Source of the DNA: Cyanobacteria bacterium SZAS LIN-3
GTDB lineage: Bacteria > Cyanobacteriota > Vampirovibrionia > Obscuribacterales > Obscuribacteraceae
DNA: 64,000 bases
Assembly: GCA_018266215.1 (NCBI GenBank)
Contig: JAFEAV010000021.1
Location: 1-64,000 of the forward strand
Reading direction: 5' to 3'
A program made the translations under genes and the position numbers. Shown one piece after another: positions 18,292-27,419 of the stretch. How positions within the stretch are numbered: the stretch's first letter is position 1; each line of letters starts with the position of its first letter. The notes under the pieces are model-generated. The model was not told the DNA's origin, did no database searches, and was given only the letters and a program-made list of their open reading frames with translations.

Positions 18292-18325
18292 GCATCTAGC
18301 GGGTATTTACCTTGCATCTAGCGGG
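18292..18325. repeat. Direct repeat GCATCTAGCGGG
   Basis: GCATCTAGCGGG occurs at 18292-18303 and 18314-18325, 22 bases apart. A related GCATTTAGCCGG overlaps the end of the preceding gene at about 18281. The repeats fill the 52-bp convergent gap. They do not form a hairpin terminator. Confidence 0.6.
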
Positions 18326-18340
18326 AGCGGCGCGCGGGGC

Positions 18341-20785
18341 CTATCCTTTGACCCAGGCCAGGCCCAGAAGATTGACGCTGATGCCGCTCTTCTTGGGAAG
18401 AATCGTCAGTTCTTCAAGGACTTCATTCTGACTGTCAAAGCGCGAGGAAAGCGCCCGCGCTTCGGCGGTAAATTGACTCTCCAACTCGGCCAGTTTGCTC
18501 TCCAGCTCGGCCCGGTTTGCCCTGGCCAGATCCACATCCTGTCTCTGCTTGACCGCGCGGTTGACACCACGGGCGGCGGTGGTGGCACGACCGACCGTGG
18601 TCGAGCCCAACATTTTGCGGCCCATAAATGCACCAACTACAGTGGCACTGATTGAAATGGCCGAATCAAGCTCCGACTGCTTGGCCTGTGCCTCTTCCTG
18701 CTCCACCCGGTTGGTGGCCAGCCGAATCCTCTCCTGCAAAGACAAGATGCGTGCCTGATATTTTTCACGCAATTTGGCCACAGCGGCGTCGCGCTTTTCG
18801 CTGGCGGCCAGACTGAGGCGGATACGGAAGTCTCTTTCACTTTCGCCCCCGGCCGAGACCAGTCCGGTGGAAGGACTGCGCCAGAGAGTAAGCTTGCAAT
18901 TAGCACTGAGATAATTGAGAAAATCTCTGGCGTAGCCTTTGTAATTGTCGGCCTTGATCAAGTCGGCGTGGGGTTCCATATAGGTAAATTCAGCCGCGCC
19001 CTCGGCGGCGGAAAAAGCCGTCTGGGGAATATCGGCCAGCTTGATCTTGATCGACTTGGCATTTTTAAAATCAACCGGCAGAACGCCCCGGGCGGAAATC
19101 GGCACCAGGTAGTTGCGCTCCTGCGTCGTCTCGACGCTGACACCGCCTTTCCCCTCACTGAAGCGCACGGTGGCGCTGGCCAGAAGTGTGGCTTCAAAAA
19201 AGTTTTTAGAGCTGCCCGAAAAAGCCGCCACTTTCACCGGTATATAGAGCTGTTTGATGGCCGGGTCAATAATTGGGATCCGGGGCCCGCCACCACCGGC
19301 AGAGGCGGCGACCGGGGCAGAGATCATTGCCGTCGGCGCATCGACCTTGCTCACAGCTGCCGTGGATTGACGCCGGGGCTCCATCAATCGTTTTATTTCC
19401 TGACGGGCCAGGGGTCCGCGCAGATAGGACAGAGTCCAGCGAGTCTCAAATATTACCGGCTGGTCTTCATGGACATTGTTCATGAGGAAGACTCGCTGCC
19501 CAAGGGAAGAAAGAGTCTCAGCCATTGAACTGCGGTCAAAGCCCAGGGCGCCCGCTTCCTGCGAAGCGCTTTCCAGACCGTCGAGCACGCGCATTTTATC
19601 GCGCTCGGTTTGCAGTCGGCCGATAAACCAGGTGCCGGTATTGGAGAGACCTTTGTAATCAATATCGACCGGATTTTGCGTGGCCAGCACCACACCCAGA
19701 CCAAAAGCGCGGGCCTGTTTGAGCAAGGTGAGAAGGGGTTGCTTGGCCGGCGGATTGGCGACCGGCGGGAAGTATCCAAAAATTTCATCCATATAAATCA
19801 GGGCGCGCAGACTGGAAGTACCCGATTGTGTGCGCATCCAGGCCACCACCTGATTGAGCAGCAGGGTGACAAAGAACATTCTTTCCTGATCGTTTAGATG
19901 ACTGATTGAAAAAATAGATATGCGCGGCTTGCCTTCAGCGGTGTAGAGGAGGCTGTCTATATCGATGGGCGCGCCGGTGAGCCAGGCGTCGAAGCCGGGG
20001 GAGGCAAGCAGATTATTTATGGCCAGCGATAATTCCTGACGTTCTTTAGCGGGGTAGAAAGTCTCCAGATCGAGGGCTCCCACCCGGCTCATAGGCGGCT
20101 TCTGAATCAGGTCGATTAGATTTGTCAGCTCGATATCGCGACCATTTTTCCAGGCATCACCGATGATGCTTGATAAAAGTATGTGCTCGCGACTCTTGAG
20201 GGGATCAAAGGTAATACCCAGCAAAGCCAGAATACAGGCGGCTGCATTGGCTACCCGCTCGCGCAGGAGGTCGGCTTCTTCCATCACCGCCGCCGGCGGA
20301 CAGGCCAGTGAATGCAGAATGGAAACGGCAATACCGGAGCTGGCGCCCGGTGTATATATGCTCAGGTCGCAGGCATCTTTTAACCGGCGGATGCGCTCAC
20401 CATCTTCCCCCCATTGCTTCAGCCCTTCGCTCCAGCGGGAGGCTTCGACGGCGGCCAACTCGCTCACGCTTTTGCCCTGCCTGCGGGCTTCCTGGCTGTC
20501 CACCCAGGGTTCAAAATCAGAGACGGACAGGTCGGGGAAAGTGAGCAATAAATTGCCAATATCGCCCTTGGGATCGATGGCTATGACGGGAATGCCGTCG
20601 ATGGCAGCTTCTTCCAGCAGTCCCAGGCAGAGGCCGGTCTTACCGCTGCCGGTCATCCCTATACAGACTGCATGGGTAACCAGGTCACGCGAATCGTAGA
20701 GGACGAGATCCTCCAGGGTACGCCTCGATCGGATGTCATATTTTTTACCGAGATAGAAAACACCCAATTTTTCGAAGTCAGACAT
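18341..20785 (-). CDS. HerA/DUF853-like P-loop ATPase with coiled-coil C-terminus
   Basis: 814 residues. Walker A is IGMTGSGKTG at about 42-51, followed by VIAIDPKGDIGNLL, typical of HerA/VirB4-like ATPases (DUF87/DUF853) that clamp and release substrate. Walker B and sensor-like segments follow (LRALIYMDEIFGYFPP, LGVVLATQNPVDID). The last 200 residues contain long charged helices (LREKYQARILSLQERIRLA, ELESKLAELESQF) that look coiled-coil. The standard HerA partner NurA is not nearby. The ATG at 20785 is preferred over GTG 20791, as GGGTGA lies just before it. Likely a hexameric translocase or motor; substrate unknown. Confidence 0.85.
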   Translation of the reverse strand: MSDFEKLGVFYLGKKYDIRSRRTLEDLVLYDSRDLVTHAVCIGMTGSGKTGLCLGLLEEAAIDGIPVIAIDPKGDIGNLLLTFPDLSVSDFEPWVDSQEARRQGKSVSELAAVEASRWSEGLKQWGEDGERIRRLKDACDLSIYTPGASSGIAVSILHSLACPPAAVMEEADLLRERVANAAACILALLGITFDPLKSREHILLSSIIGDAWKNGRDIELTNLIDLIQKPPMSRVGALDLETFYPAKERQELSLAINNLLASPGFDAWLTGAPIDIDSLLYTAEGKPRISIFSISHLNDQERMFFVTLLLNQVVAWMRTQSGTSSLRALIYMDEIFGYFPPVANPPAKQPLLTLLKQARAFGLGVVLATQNPVDIDYKGLSNTGTWFIGRLQTERDKMRVLDGLESASQEAGALGFDRSSMAETLSSLGQRVFLMNNVHEDQPVIFETRWTLSYLRGPLARQEIKRLMEPRRQSTAAVSKVDAPTAMISAPVAASAGGGGPRIPIIDPAIKQLYIPVKVAAFSGSSKNFFEATLLASATVRFSEGKGGVSVETTQERNYLVPISARGVLPVDFKNAKSIKIKLADIPQTAFSAAEGAAEFTYMEPHADLIKADNYKGYARDFLNYLSANCKLTLWRSPSTGLVSAGGESERDFRIRLSLAASEKRDAAVAKLREKYQARILSLQERIRLATNRVEQEEAQAKQSELDSAISISATVVGAFMGRKMLGSTTVGRATTAARGVNRAVKQRQDVDLARANRAELESKLAELESQFTAEARALSSRFDSQNEVLEELTILPKKSGISVNLLGLAWVKG

Positions 20786-20821
20786 AGTCACCCGTTGGCA
20801 AGGTTAAGTTAATGCAACCAA

Positions 20822-20850
20822 ATTATATTAACGGAAGATCCCTCCTAAAA
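20822..20850 (-). promoter_or_regulatory. Candidate -10 element for the HerA-like gene
   Basis: On the minus strand a perfect TATAAT (20827-20822) lies 37 bases before the ATG at 20785. A convincing -35 box at 16-18 bases is missing (TTTTAG at 17), so this is a weak call resting on the -10 box. Confidence 0.3.
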
Positions 20851-20996
20851 GCCAAGGGCTCTCGGGTTTTAAGGGTAGCCAAGCAGAAGCCGGCCAAAGG
20901 GTCAATGTATTAAAAGATGACGTTATACTATTGTCTGCAAAGGTGGCAGGGGCGACTTTACTACAATTGCTTAGTTCAACAAACTCGGGGAGCGTT

Positions 20997-21977
20997 ATGG
21001 GCGACGGGAAAGAATTGAAAGAACAGCTGAACCGCATGTCGAGCGGTAAGGCCAGTGCTCTAACAGTGACTATAGCTCTGGGCTTCCTTGTCGTGGCCTT
21101 CAGTTATCCCAAGTTTACTGCCCGCGGCCAGAACTATGGCCAGTCGTCGGCACCGCAATCGCCCTCGGCACCGGTGATTCACTTCACTCCGCCGCCTCCT
21201 CCGCCTGTGGTCAGACCGCCGGTTGTGGTCACCACCGACGTCACCAATCCGCAGCTCACGGCCCCGGTAGCCGCCAACTTCCGCAGCGGCGTCACCCCGG
21301 TCGTCACCTCCACCATTCAGGCGCAGCAGACACAATTTGCTCTGGCCGGCATTCAGGTTTTAAACGACAAATTATTCCCCGGCGCCGATCTGGTCGGCAA
21401 AAACTTTGACTGGATCACCGTACTGGCCAAAGACGGTGCAGTCTATTCCAAAATCAACAATTTCACCGCCGATCTGAAAAGCGGCGAAATCATCGTCTCG
21501 GTCAAAAATCCCTCCCGCCTGGCCTTCGTCAAGACCCCTTATGGTGATATCGCCATCGGTGCTAATTCCGATGTGATGATCTCTTTCGTCAACGGCGTAC
21601 TGCGCGTACTCAATTTTGACGGCGAAAACAGGGTAATCAAAATCCAGCTCAACAAGGGCCCCTTCGGCGGACCGGCCGATCCGACAGTGACGATCGCACC
21701 GGGCTATGAACTGGTCGCCTCAGACAAGGTCATCACCCGCGCCGAGATGCGCCCCAGAGATGGTATTGCCAGAAGATTCGGAAAAACACTGGAAAACGGC
21801 CACCTGGCCATCAGTGAATTTTCAGTCCAGAGCGCAACCAGCGCAGTCGGCATGCTCGTCAATCTGCAGCAGTCCACCACCGGTGTCAAAGAACGCCGCA
21901 TCGTCACTGACCTGGCCAAGATGGCTGCCGCCCTCAATTACAGAAGCGGCACCGACGGCTTCTCGGTTGAAAAATAG
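20997..21977 (+). CDS. Membrane-anchored/secreted FecR-like protein
   Basis: 326 residues. One hydrophobic segment near the N-terminus (about residues 21-37, LTVTIALGFLVVAFS) could be a signal anchor. A Pro-rich linker follows (HFTPPPPPPVVRPP). The rest is beta-rich: VKTPYGDIAIGANSDVMIS resembles the core of FecR domains (TP.G...v...t.v.v), and IAPGYELVASD is also FecR-like. The ATG at 20997 follows GGGGAGCG. It lies 19 bp before the GT-C-like gene and is probably co-transcribed. FecR assignment is tentative; no sigma factor gene adjoins it. Confidence 0.65.
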   Translation: MGDGKELKEQLNRMSSGKASALTVTIALGFLVVAFSYPKFTARGQNYGQSSAPQSPSAPVIHFTPPPPPPVVRPPVVVTTDVTNPQLTAPVAANFRSGVTPVVTSTIQAQQTQFALAGIQVLNDKLFPGADLVGKNFDWITVLAKDGAVYSKINNFTADLKSGEIIVSVKNPSRLAFVKTPYGDIAIGANSDVMISFVNGVLRVLNFDGENRVIKIQLNKGPFGGPADPTVTIAPGYELVASDKVITRAEMRPRDGIARRFGKTLENGHLAISEFSVQSATSAVGMLVNLQQSTTGVKERRIVTDLAKMAAALNYRSGTDGFSVEK

Positions 21978-21996
21978 CTCTCCCAAGTAGAAGTCC

Positions 21997-24390
21997 ATGC
22001 GATTTGCGCCCTATCTTGTGCTGGCCGCAATTGCTCTGGCCGCTTTCTCCAACAGCCTGAAAGGCTACTTCCTCTGCGACGACTTATTGCACCTGGGCTA
22101 TCTCTGGCGCGCCTTCAACGGTGAGCCGGCTCTCCTTCTGGCGCCCTTTTACAGCCCCTGGCTCAAGGACACATCGCTCTATTCCTTTTACCGCCCACTG
22201 ACCGAGCTCTCCTTTGCCTTCGACTACATGCTCTACGGCGCCCACGCCTTCGGCTACCACCTCACCTGCATCCTCTGTCATGTATTGAACGTCTGGCTCT
22301 TTTTTGCCTTCGTCAAAACACTGACGGCGGTGCCGGCCTTCTATATTGCCGGTCAAAAAGAACGCACCGCTATAGCCTTCTTCTGTGCCGCCATCTGGGC
22401 CGTCTATCCCACCCACAGCGAGGCTGTGAGCTGGATTGCCGCACGCTCGGACCTGACGGCCTCGACTTTCTATTTGACGACGATGATTCTCTTTGCGCAC
22501 AATTTAATTGCCCAGAATCACGCCTTAAAAAAAGCCTTTCCCCGCCCTTTGATCGCACTGCCCCTGGTGCTGGGCTTGCTCAGCAAAGAAATGGCTATTT
22601 CAATTCCGGCGGCCCTTTTTCTGCTCAGTGCCTTCGATCAGCGCTACCGCCAAAAGTCCTGGCTGGAAAGCGCCGCCGCCGCCCTCAAAGACACTCTGTC
22701 TTTTTTCCTTATCGGCGGCGCCTACCTGGTCATTCGCGGACTGGCCCTGGGCGACTTTATCGGCGGATACATGGGCTCCATCGGCCGCTCTCTCAATCAA
22801 TCGCTGGTTGACCGCTGGCTCTATACCGAATCATTTTTCAAAGTATTTCACCCTTTCAATGACCAGCTGCTAGCGCAAGAGAGCCCTCTGCGCCTGGCTC
22901 TCAGAGCCGTATGGGGCCTGTGCGGGGCGCTCACAATCGGCTGCACCACTCTAGCCGGAGCGGTAGCGGCAAAGTATCGTCTGCTTGGATTTGCCGCCGG
23001 CTGGCTGCTCCTTACCCTGGCGCCCAATCTGCAGGTGTGGAATTTTTCCTCGACCATGGCCGGCGGCCGAATCGCTTACCTGCCCACAGCAGCCATCACA
23101 CTGATAATCGTACTCTCAGTCTATCCTCTGGGAGCGAGCACCAGAGCCGGCGACAACTGGCGCAACTCGGTCGTCAAAATAACCAGTGTCTTGACCATGA
23201 CGGCTTTGATTATCATCTTTGGCACAATCACCTGGACAAACAATAAAGCCTGGCTCGAGGCATCGGATGCGGTGCGAACGATCCGGGGACAATTGACCGA
23301 ACTGATAGGCACACTCCCCGATGGCCAGCGGCTGGCCCTGCTCAACCTGCCCAGTCATGTGAAAGGGGCCTATGCCTTTACCAGCTACAGCATGCTGGAC
23401 TCGCTTTTAAACGAGCCTTTGATGGAAGCGCAACTGGCAAAAAATGCCGTGGTCCTGGACAACCAGCCCTGCGCCTATCCCCGGGTCAATTACGCCGACG
23501 TCAAGGCCGCCGCCACCAATCACGATCGCTTCCAGTTTTATTATTACGATCAGGAGGCAAAAAAGCTGGTCAGCGCAGACGCGCACAGCTTCGGCTCGAC
23601 CGCTCCTCCGGCGAGCGCGCAGACGCAAGTCTACATGCGCACCGAGGAGCTGGATGGGGAAGATTTCAAAATAAAAATAGAACCGCCGGTGACACCGGGT
23701 GATTTTGAATATGCCCGGGTAACACTGACACTGAGCCCACAGGCCGCAGTCAACAAGACCGACAAAATCTGCTACGCCTGGAACAACAGTCCTCCCAATG
23801 AAGACGGCAAGCGCGAAGAATTCCATGTGCAGCTGGCCGACACGCCGCAGGCGGGGAAGAAGACCAGCTGGCTTATCCGACTGGGTGAAAACAAACTCTG
23901 GCTCCTGAGCAAAAACGTTGAATATATGGAATTTTTTGTACCGGCTCTCAAAGATCCCGACTGCCAGTTAGACGTAGAGCTGCTCAGCCGGGAGCAAGCA
24001 GAGACGATTGCCCCGGCTCTACAGGCGGCGATAGCCGGTGAAAAGCCCGGTGACGACCTGATTACCCTGAAGCACCTGCCGCCCCAGGGAGAGCTGGAGC
24101 TGAAATTTGATGCCGGCAAAATTGCCGGAGCCCGGGGCGTGCAAGTGGAAATTTTGCCGCCGTACAATTATTTTGATCACTTCACTCGCAAAATGTCCCA
24201 TCCGGATTTTTGCCCCACGCCCCTGAAAGTACTGACACAGCCACAGCTCAAAGGCACAGTAAAACTCAAATACAGCGACTTTCCCCGGCCGGCCATTTAT
24301 CAGATGCGAGCCGGTGCGATTGACGCAGGGGGGAAAGTGCTGGGAGATTTTAGTGAGCCTGTGACAGTGACAGTTGAGAATTCAAATTAG
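21997..24390 (+). CDS. GT-C-like polytopic membrane protein, paralogue of 3035-5854
   Basis: 797 residues. About ten membrane helices occupy the first 430 residues, with FYRPLTELSFAFDYML, LYGAHAFGYHLTCILCH and HSEAVSWIAARSDLTAST in the loops, matching the paralogue and the TMTC-like GT-C group. The C-terminal 350 residues are soluble and beta-rich. The charged insert of the paralogue is missing, which accounts for most of the length difference. It likely transfers a lipid-linked sugar outside the inner membrane; this is inference from the family. Its last 41 bases overlap the convergent acyltransferase gene. Confidence 0.8.
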   Translation: MRFAPYLVLAAIALAAFSNSLKGYFLCDDLLHLGYLWRAFNGEPALLLAPFYSPWLKDTSLYSFYRPLTELSFAFDYMLYGAHAFGYHLTCILCHVLNVWLFFAFVKTLTAVPAFYIAGQKERTAIAFFCAAIWAVYPTHSEAVSWIAARSDLTASTFYLTTMILFAHNLIAQNHALKKAFPRPLIALPLVLGLLSKEMAISIPAALFLLSAFDQRYRQKSWLESAAAALKDTLSFFLIGGAYLVIRGLALGDFIGGYMGSIGRSLNQSLVDRWLYTESFFKVFHPFNDQLLAQESPLRLALRAVWGLCGALTIGCTTLAGAVAAKYRLLGFAAGWLLLTLAPNLQVWNFSSTMAGGRIAYLPTAAITLIIVLSVYPLGASTRAGDNWRNSVVKITSVLTMTALIIIFGTITWTNNKAWLEASDAVRTIRGQLTELIGTLPDGQRLALLNLPSHVKGAYAFTSYSMLDSLLNEPLMEAQLAKNAVVLDNQPCAYPRVNYADVKAAATNHDRFQFYYYDQEAKKLVSADAHSFGSTAPPASAQTQVYMRTEELDGEDFKIKIEPPVTPGDFEYARVTLTLSPQAAVNKTDKICYAWNNSPPNEDGKREEFHVQLADTPQAGKKTSWLIRLGENKLWLLSKNVEYMEFFVPALKDPDCQLDVELLSREQAETIAPALQAAIAGEKPGDDLITLKHLPPQGELELKFDAGKIAGARGVQVEILPPYNYFDHFTRKMSHPDFCPTPLKVLTQPQLKGTVKLKYSDFPRPAIYQMRAGAIDAGGKVLGDFSEPVTVTVENSN

Positions 24391-25090
24391 CATTGGTGCC
24401 GGTGAGGAAATGAAAACCTGACTTGACCTGGGTGGAAAGCAGCTGTTTGCGATCCGCTTCAAATCCGAGCTCGGCGCGCAGGGCAAGCACCTCGCGATGC
24501 AGGGCGGAGACGAGATGATTGCTGGTGGAAACCGGATTTTCATCATAGAGGTCGCGGTACTGCATCACCGAGATAGGCGCGCCGACGCTGATAATGATGC
24601 GGCGCTTGGTCCACTGGTAGCCGACGGCCAGGGGCACAATCGGTACATCGAGATCGTTTTTAGCGGCCATCATTGCCACTTTGGCCACGCCTTTTTTAAA
24701 GGGATGCGTCTGTCCGTCATAAAAAACATTGCCCTCGGGAAAAATTACAAAGGGCTCGTTATGGCGAAAGCGCTCGGCGACAAAGCCGGCAAAATCAAGC
24801 TTGGGATTGGCGGGGAAAGCGCCAACCTTGCGCAGAAGAGCTCCCTGCAAGCCTTTGAGCTCATTAGGGTGAACCATAAAAGTGGAGGGTCTATTAATAA
24901 GCGTACCGAGTACCGGGCCGTCCCAGCGCGATGTGTGGTTGGCAACACAGATGAAGGGTCCGCTTTTAGGCAGGTTATCGGCGCAGCGCACTTCTATTTT
25001 GCTGAAGAATGCGGCAATCACAGTCTTCACCATGGCCGAAAGGAAGAAAAATGAAATCGGGTCCTTTCTGTCTTTAATTACCTGCGCCAT
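24350..25090 (-). CDS. 1-acylglycerol-3-phosphate acyltransferase-like (PlsC family)
   Basis: 246 residues with the acyltransferase block I motif NHTSRWD (HX4D) and block III FPEGNVFYDG. PlsC-type enzymes acylate lysophosphatidic acid or related lysolipids at the inner membrane. The ATG at 25090 stands behind a textbook AGGAGG, so the upstream in-frame start at 25114 is rejected. A 7-bp hairpin lies just before this ribosome site. The gene overlaps the GT-C-like gene tail to tail by 41 bp, so its C-terminal 13 codons are read antisense. The acceptor lipid is not determined. Confidence 0.87.
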   Translation of the reverse strand: MAQVIKDRKDPISFFFLSAMVKTVIAAFFSKIEVRCADNLPKSGPFICVANHTSRWDGPVLGTLINRPSTFMVHPNELKGLQGALLRKVGAFPANPKLDFAGFVAERFRHNEPFVIFPEGNVFYDGQTHPFKKGVAKVAMMAAKNDLDVPIVPLAVGYQWTKRRIIISVGAPISVMQYRDLYDENPVSTSNHLVSALHREVLALRAELGFEADRKQLLSTQVKSGFHFLTGTNANLNSQLSLSQAH

Positions 25091-25100
25091 AAAATCCTCC

Positions 25101-25120
25101 TGAGCTAATGCCATAGCTCA
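25101..25120 (-). promoter_or_regulatory. Hairpin just upstream of the plsC-like ribosome site
   Basis: TGAGCTA (25101-25107) and TAGCTCA (25114-25120) form a perfect 7-bp stem with a 6-base loop, directly 5' of the AGGAGG of the acyltransferase gene on the minus strand. It could be an operator or a leader structure. Confidence 0.35.
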
Positions 25121-25221
25121 CGCACTGTTTTTCAAAAATCTTTTACTGTTTAAACCGGAGCGGACGCCCGGCTCACAAAACTAATGTAACCCGGGGGAGG
25201 GAACGGCAAGGTCGAAGGCGA

Positions 25222-26724
25222 TCACTTTGGTGAGTGTTGACGGGCACCTTTTTGCAGGGCGTAATAGACGACAAGAGCTACGCCGAAGCCGACGAACCAG
25301 CCGTAGTCATAGAAGGTTTTCAGGGCCGGCACAAAAGCGCCCACCCAGGCGCAGAGGCAGCCCACGGCGGTGGCGACAACAGCGCGAAAATTCCAGCCGC
25401 CGCCATACTTGTATTCGCCTTCCAGTAAATAGAGATCGGCCAGATTGAGCTTGGTGCGGCGAATCAGCCAGTAGTCGGCGATGAGCACGCCGGCTATGGC
25501 TCCCAGACCCCCGGAATAACCCTGCAACCAGACAAAGATATATCCGGAGGGATCGGCTATCAAACGCCAGGGTTGCATCAAGAGGCCGACGATGCCAGTG
25601 ATAAGGCCACCGGTCTTAAACGAGATGTAGCGCGGGAAAGCGTTGGCAAAATCATTGGCGGGAGACACCACATTGGCCGCCACATTGACCGAGAGAGTGG
25701 CGAGGGCAACGGTGAACATGGCGATGACGACAACCGTGGGATCGGTGAAGCGGCCAATTAATTTGACCGGGTCCCAGAGCTCGGACATTTTGGCCGTCGG
25801 GTAGATAATCACAGCACAGGAAGTGATCACAACACCCATCGTGGAAAAGACAGCCATGGCCGTGGGCAGAGCGATCACCTGACCGATGGTCTGTTCTTTT
25901 TGTGAATGACCAAATCTGGTAAAGTCCGGCATATTGAGAGATAGCGTGGCCCAGAAACCAATCATGGCAGTCAGTGAGGGCACAAAAACTTTGAGGAATT
26001 CGCCGAAGGTGGCAAACTTATCGGCGGCATGCAAAAGATCGCCCGTGCCGTGAGCCTGATTGATGGCCCAGATAAAGAGCGCGGCGGTCATGAACAATAC
26101 AAAGGGCGCGGCAAAGCCTTCAACCTTTTTGAGCAGATCCATGCCCCGGTAGACGATAAATATATTGAGCCCCCAGAAGAGCGCAAAGGACACCCATTCA
26201 CTGACCATGTAGCCGCCGACGGGCCCACCAAGGGCGGTGTGCCAGGCGGGATTGATGGCTTTAAACATGGTATCGAAGGCCTGACCGCCAATCCAGGCCT
26301 GAATGCCGAACCAGCCGCAGGCCACAAGAGCGCGCATCAGAGCGGGCAGATTGGAGCCGATAGTGCCGTAAGCAGCCCGGGCAAAAACCGGGAAGGGAAT
26401 ACCGTATTTGGTGCCGGGATGCGAATTGAGCAAAATCGGCACGAGCACGACCGTATTGCCCAGAAGGATAGTGATGATTGCCTGCATGGCGTTCATGCCC
26501 GAGGCAATCAGTCCGGAGGACATCATATAAGTGGGGATGCAGGCCGACATGGCGAACCAGAGTGCTATGTAATTGTAGGTCGACCAGTTGCGTGCGCTGA
26601 CAGCCACCGGCGCAAGGTCGTGGTTGTACATCGGACTCTTGCTTATTTCAGCGGTGTCAGCCAGTTCGACTCTGCCGTCGGCATGAATGAGCAGTCCGCC
26701 TTCACTTTTCACCTCATCCGGCAT
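25222..26724 (-). CDS. NCS1-family nucleobase/hydantoin/allantoin permease
   Basis: 500 residues with about twelve membrane helices. The N-terminal part reads NHDLAPVAVSARNWSTYN, then ALVACGWFGIQAWIGGQAF, the signature of NCS1 symporters such as Mhp1, PucI and CodB, which import cytosine, uracil, allantoin or hydantoins with Na+ or H+. DFTRFGHSQKEQ matches the conserved loop after helix 6. I take the ATG at 26724; the frame extends to 26865 but that part is not family-like. No catabolic genes for these substrates adjoin, so substrate is open. Confidence 0.9.
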   Translation of the reverse strand: MPDEVKSEGGLLIHADGRVELADTAEISKSPMYNHDLAPVAVSARNWSTYNYIALWFAMSACIPTYMMSSGLIASGMNAMQAIITILLGNTVVLVPILLNSHPGTKYGIPFPVFARAAYGTIGSNLPALMRALVACGWFGIQAWIGGQAFDTMFKAINPAWHTALGGPVGGYMVSEWVSFALFWGLNIFIVYRGMDLLKKVEGFAAPFVLFMTAALFIWAINQAHGTGDLLHAADKFATFGEFLKVFVPSLTAMIGFWATLSLNMPDFTRFGHSQKEQTIGQVIALPTAMAVFSTMGVVITSCAVIIYPTAKMSELWDPVKLIGRFTDPTVVVIAMFTVALATLSVNVAANVVSPANDFANAFPRYISFKTGGLITGIVGLLMQPWRLIADPSGYIFVWLQGYSGGLGAIAGVLIADYWLIRRTKLNLADLYLLEGEYKYGGGWNFRAVVATAVGCLCAWVGAFVPALKTFYDYGWFVGFGVALVVYYALQKGARQHSPK

Positions 26725-26868
26725 AGCGTTTTTATGTTCCTGCACTGGGGCCCACGGGGCCCTAATACTAACCGAAAAGCAAAATACAGACAAAGGAAAG
26801 GGGCCAGGTATAGCTTCGGCAGGCGCTGGAAGTGGTAGGTTAGATATTGAGGTTATAGGAGACATCCT

Positions 26869-27096
26869 ATGAAAGCGACTACAAAAGCCAGAGGCAAAAA
26901 AAAGAGCCCTTACGAGGCCCTCTCACTATGCCCGGTTGACGGCGCCGGTTGGTGCCCTTACCCGTTTTCCATTGCCCAACTGAAGCGCAGGCTGAAAGCA
27001 AAAGCCGCAGCTTTAGAGGCCGCGGCAAAATCTGAAAGCACTGAAAATAAAGCCAGGAAAAAGACTAAGCAGCCGGCCGCAAAGGCTTCCAGGTAA
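26869..27096 (+). CDS. Small basic protein with a Cys-containing core
   Basis: 75 residues, unrecognised. It has a basic start (MKATTKARGKKK), a central segment CPVDGAGWCPYPFSIAQL with two cysteines, and a Lys/Ala-rich helical tail. TAGGAGA six bases before the ATG is a good ribosome site. The length and composition suggest a nucleic-acid-binding or ribosome-associated small protein, but that is guesswork. Its 3' end overlaps the minus-strand ORF at 27065 by 32 bp; both cannot be assumed real. Confidence 0.5.
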   Translation: MKATTKARGKKKSPYEALSLCPVDGAGWCPYPFSIAQLKRRLKAKAAALEAAAKSESTENKARKKTKQPAAKASR

Positions 27097-27271
27097 GACT
27101 GCAGACGCCGTTCTGGCAGGGACCAGCACCTTCCATGGCTTCAGCTGCAGCGTCGGCGGACGGGGAGGCGGAAGGCGATAACACTGATCTGGCACCGGAC
27201 GCATGATCGCTGTCGCGTCTCTGGGCTTGCCCTTGCTCTTTGCCTGAAAAATTTTCGTTTAAATCATTCAT
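27065..27271 (-). CDS. Possible small Cys-motif protein
   Basis: 68 residues, acidic-polar start (MNDLNENFSGKEQGQ), Ser/Ala-rich middle, and a C-terminus with PCQNGVCSLTWKP, a CxxxxC pair that looks like a constrained motif and not random shadow sequence. The ribosome site is weak (CCGGTGACACCCC). It overlaps the 3' end of the plus-strand small ORF. Real or not cannot be settled by eye. Confidence 0.35.
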   Translation of the reverse strand: MNDLNENFSGKEQGQAQRRDSDHASGARSVLSPSASPSADAAAEAMEGAGPCQNGVCSLTWKPLRPAA

Positions 27272-27302
27272 GGGGTGTCACCGGGATTGCCTTTGGGGAA
27301 AT

Positions 27303-27331
27303 TTGATGGAAAGATAATAGGTTACTAATGT
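27303..27331 (+). promoter_or_regulatory. Candidate sigma70 promoter of the 27420 gene
   Basis: TTGATG (27303-27308) and TAATGT (27326-27331) are separated by 17 bases. It is the best pair in the gap before the secreted-protein gene. Confidence 0.35.
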
Positions 27332-27419
27332 TCAGTGATCCATTGGGGGAACTACGAAGACTTTGACTTTTTATCTTTCCAAAGCCCCTGCCCCAGATAC
27401 AGCTATTCTAGGAGCGCGA

